From NCBI RefSeq assembly GCF_030272615.1, contig NC_081409.1:654198468-654256467 (forward strand): a stretch of DNA of 58,000 nt, given 5' to 3'. Positions 56,386 through 58,000 of this stretch are shown here, one piece after another (positions within the stretch are counted from its first letter, which is position 1; every line of letters starts with the position of its first letter). Below the pieces are notes generated by a model that was not told the DNA's origin, ran no database searches, and worked only from the letters and a program-made list of their open reading frames with translations. This DNA is from Cryptomeria japonica. Lineage: Eukaryota; Streptophyta; Pinopsida; Cupressales; Cupressaceae. The position numbers and the translations under genes are program-made.

Positions 56386-56390
56386 CGTGT

Positions 56391-57969
56391 ATGGTCGCAA
56401 CTCGATCCCAAAAGAAAAAGATGGCTGATCAACAATATGGTATGCTAGACATTGGTGTCCCATATGAAGATCCCATGCAAGACCATACACAAAGTGGGCA
56501 ACCAAGCGATCAAGATCAAAGCCAAAATCTTGACATGGTTAACCAAGATGAACTTTGTTCGGAAGTGCAAACTTTCCTAGCAGATTCTTATAACCAAGAG
56601 ATGATAGAAAAGTTTATTAAACACAATCCTATTGCACTTTTGAAAACTCTTCTTGAACATGGAGCTCAACTTCCACCTGAATTTAATTGATCTGCTCTCA
56701 TCCAACAACCACAAGGAGACCTCGCTCCCACACAAAGTGCTGCACCTACTATTCAAATTCGATCAATTGTAGCCCCATCAATCATCCAAGCCCAATGAAT
56801 GCCACCCGCGACACCTCCCACCACGGTCTCCATCCTGCCTTCTTCCTCCTTACCATCCATACCACTATCAAATCCAATCTCATCCATTCTCCAACAAACT
56901 TCTATACCCTCCTTCTATTCAACCACATATTTCTATTCCACAAACTTCCCTTTCTCCCAACAATGTCGCAAATTTTATCCATACTGCATTCAATCTCATC
57001 ACAACAGTTGGAACACCGCAACCAACTATCACACGAACCCCAGTGACATCGGTCATCACATCCCACATTCCCACCTCCTCATCAAATCAATATATTGGTG
57101 GTGGTGCACCTTCTTTAGTTCATCCAACTCTTGGGGCAGATACAATTCATCAATATCAAAGTCCACAACAAGACCTCATCAAGGAAATTCAAGACATGAA
57201 GAATATCATCAAAAACATGAAAGAAAAGACTAATAAAAGGAAAACTTACTCATTCGAAGAGTTTTGCCCTTGTCTTTACGACCCATCTATATCAGTTGCA
57301 CCATTTCGCCCAGGATTTCAGATCCCTAAATTCACCAAGTATAAAGGCAAAGGAGACCCCCATAACCATGTCCAAGAATTCCACATCTTATGCCAAGAAG
57401 TCTCCTATAGTGACCTTTATCTTCGCAGACTCTTTCCCAAGAGTCTCATGGGAGATGCCCTGGCATGGTTCTCATCTTTACCACGAGGTTCCATTGTCTC
57501 TTTTCCAGACTTGGTAGAAAAATTTGTGGCCCACTATGCATACAACATGGGTAATGATGTTTCTATGATGGACCTATGTAATACAAAACAAAGGCCTGGA
57601 GAAACCTTCGCCAATTTCCTACAAAGATGGCGACATCTTATAAGAAAATTCCAGTGGGACATGCCAGAACAACATCAAATTGAACTATTTCAAAAGAACT
57701 TGGTGCCTGAACTTTCAAGACCTTTGATATCTCAATGTATCAAATCCTTCCAAAAATTGACTAATAAGGGCCTTGCCCTCGAACGTGTCTTGTTGGAGGA
57801 AGGAACCTTGAAACATTACCAGAAGTCATCACAAAGTTCTTCCTCTTATCATAATGACAAGCCAAAATTCTGGGCTAAAAATAAAAATGTGGTCAATGAT
57901 GGTGTAACTGATGCAAAGTGGGTCCAAACCGTGACCGCTCCCCCAAAATCTACCACCAATATTCATTAA
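56391..57969 (+). pseudogene. Gypsy gag with Retrotrans_gag domain, frameshifted
   Basis: The ATG at 56391 opens MVATRSQKKKMADQQYGMLD, with SYNQEMIEKFIKHNPIALLK, and a stop at 56688-56690. The same frame goes on as a Pro/Ser/Thr-rich linker with another stop near 56795, and a shift between about 56800 and 56950 moves coding to the frame open to 57969. There the capsid domain is clear: RPGFQIPKFTKYKGKGDPHN, LYLRRLFPKSLMGDALAWFS, FPDLVEKFVAHYAYNMGNDV, TKQRPGETFANFLQRWRHLI and ISQCIKSFQKLTNKGLALER. It packages element RNA in related elements. A stop at 57967-57969 precedes the expected knuckle and protease. Confidence 0.85.
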
Positions 57970-58000
57970 TTCAATAATCAAAACAATTCAAATCAATCTC

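Larger units (their letters stand above)
53549..56390 (+). other. Gypsy leader region, repeat-rich, non-coding
   Basis: There is no long ORF. It holds an (AT)n run at 53634-53671, four dispersed copies of a box of about 65 bp (53836, 53939, 54141, 55041), five copies of a TCTAGGGTTT unit (54231-54349), a 51-bp tandem pair with splice-acceptor-like ends (54831-54936), and eleven units of 23-26 bp just before gag (56111-56385). The part 55100-55700 is more GC-rich and non-repetitive. Confidence 0.7.
52420..58000 (+). mobile_element. Ty3/Gypsy retrotransposon, probable Tat/Ogre lineage, 3' part off window
   Basis: The order is an LTR with TATA box, a primer site at 53531, a long leader of about 2.8 kb with several repeat types, then a gag with a clear Retrotrans_gag domain. 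A long leader and this gag style suit the plant Tat/Ogre lineage, but pol, which would settle it, lies outside the window. The exact LTR start is not resolved. Confidence 0.8.

Overview
The window looks like repeat-dense nuclear DNA of a seed plant with a large genome. A gymnosperm such as a conifer is plausible, but that is inference from repeat style only. It shows nested plant LTR retrotransposons of Copia and Gypsy type, a plant L1-type LINE with a C-terminal RNase H, long AT-rich spacers, and no intact host gene I can recognise. Nearly every reading frame belongs to a decayed mobile element.

Layout. 1-4216: Copia family A (+), 5' end off the window, with reverse transcriptase and RNase H deleted. 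4217-9612: Copia family B (+), whose gag is broken by A; B ends in a 1.04-kb LTR with an adjacent polypurine tract. 9613-17492: older sequence with a decayed minus-strand gag-like long ORF (16208 down to about 11260), split by a solo LTR of family C (12598-13775). 17493-23947: a second family-B copy (B', minus) with one truncated LTR. 23948-29620: unclassified old repeats with short tandem duplications.

29621-37145: the least conventional part. Two direct repeats of about 430 bp enclose a mosaic of tandem and inverted pieces of a highly acidic Asp/Glu-rich coding family. Recurring protein motifs are MGNS.DS, EEENAEE, QWAQ, DNYKD and APPKSFG. The mosaic includes a tandem duplication of about 2 kb and 41-bp inverted repeats. 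I cannot assign it to a known family.

37180-43290: L1-type LINE with ORF1 (DUF4283-like) and ORF2 (endonuclease, reverse transcriptase, zinc finger, RNase H), broken by stops and one frameshift. 43750-52164: an unidentified ORF split by a complete family-A copy (A', minus, 44194-51839) with 1.5-kb LTRs and a perfect TGGTG target duplication. About 52420-58000: 5' LTR, primer site, long repeat-rich leader and gag of a Ty3/Gypsy element of probable Tat/Ogre lineage that runs off the window.

Order of events (inference): A into B; C into the minus-strand ORF, later reduced to a solo LTR; B' into an older repeat whose TTATCCC/GGGATAA motifs occur on both sides of it; the LINE into the right-hand direct repeat; A' into the ORF behind the LINE. 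No element here looks able to move by itself: each has stops, frameshifts, deletions or truncation within the window.
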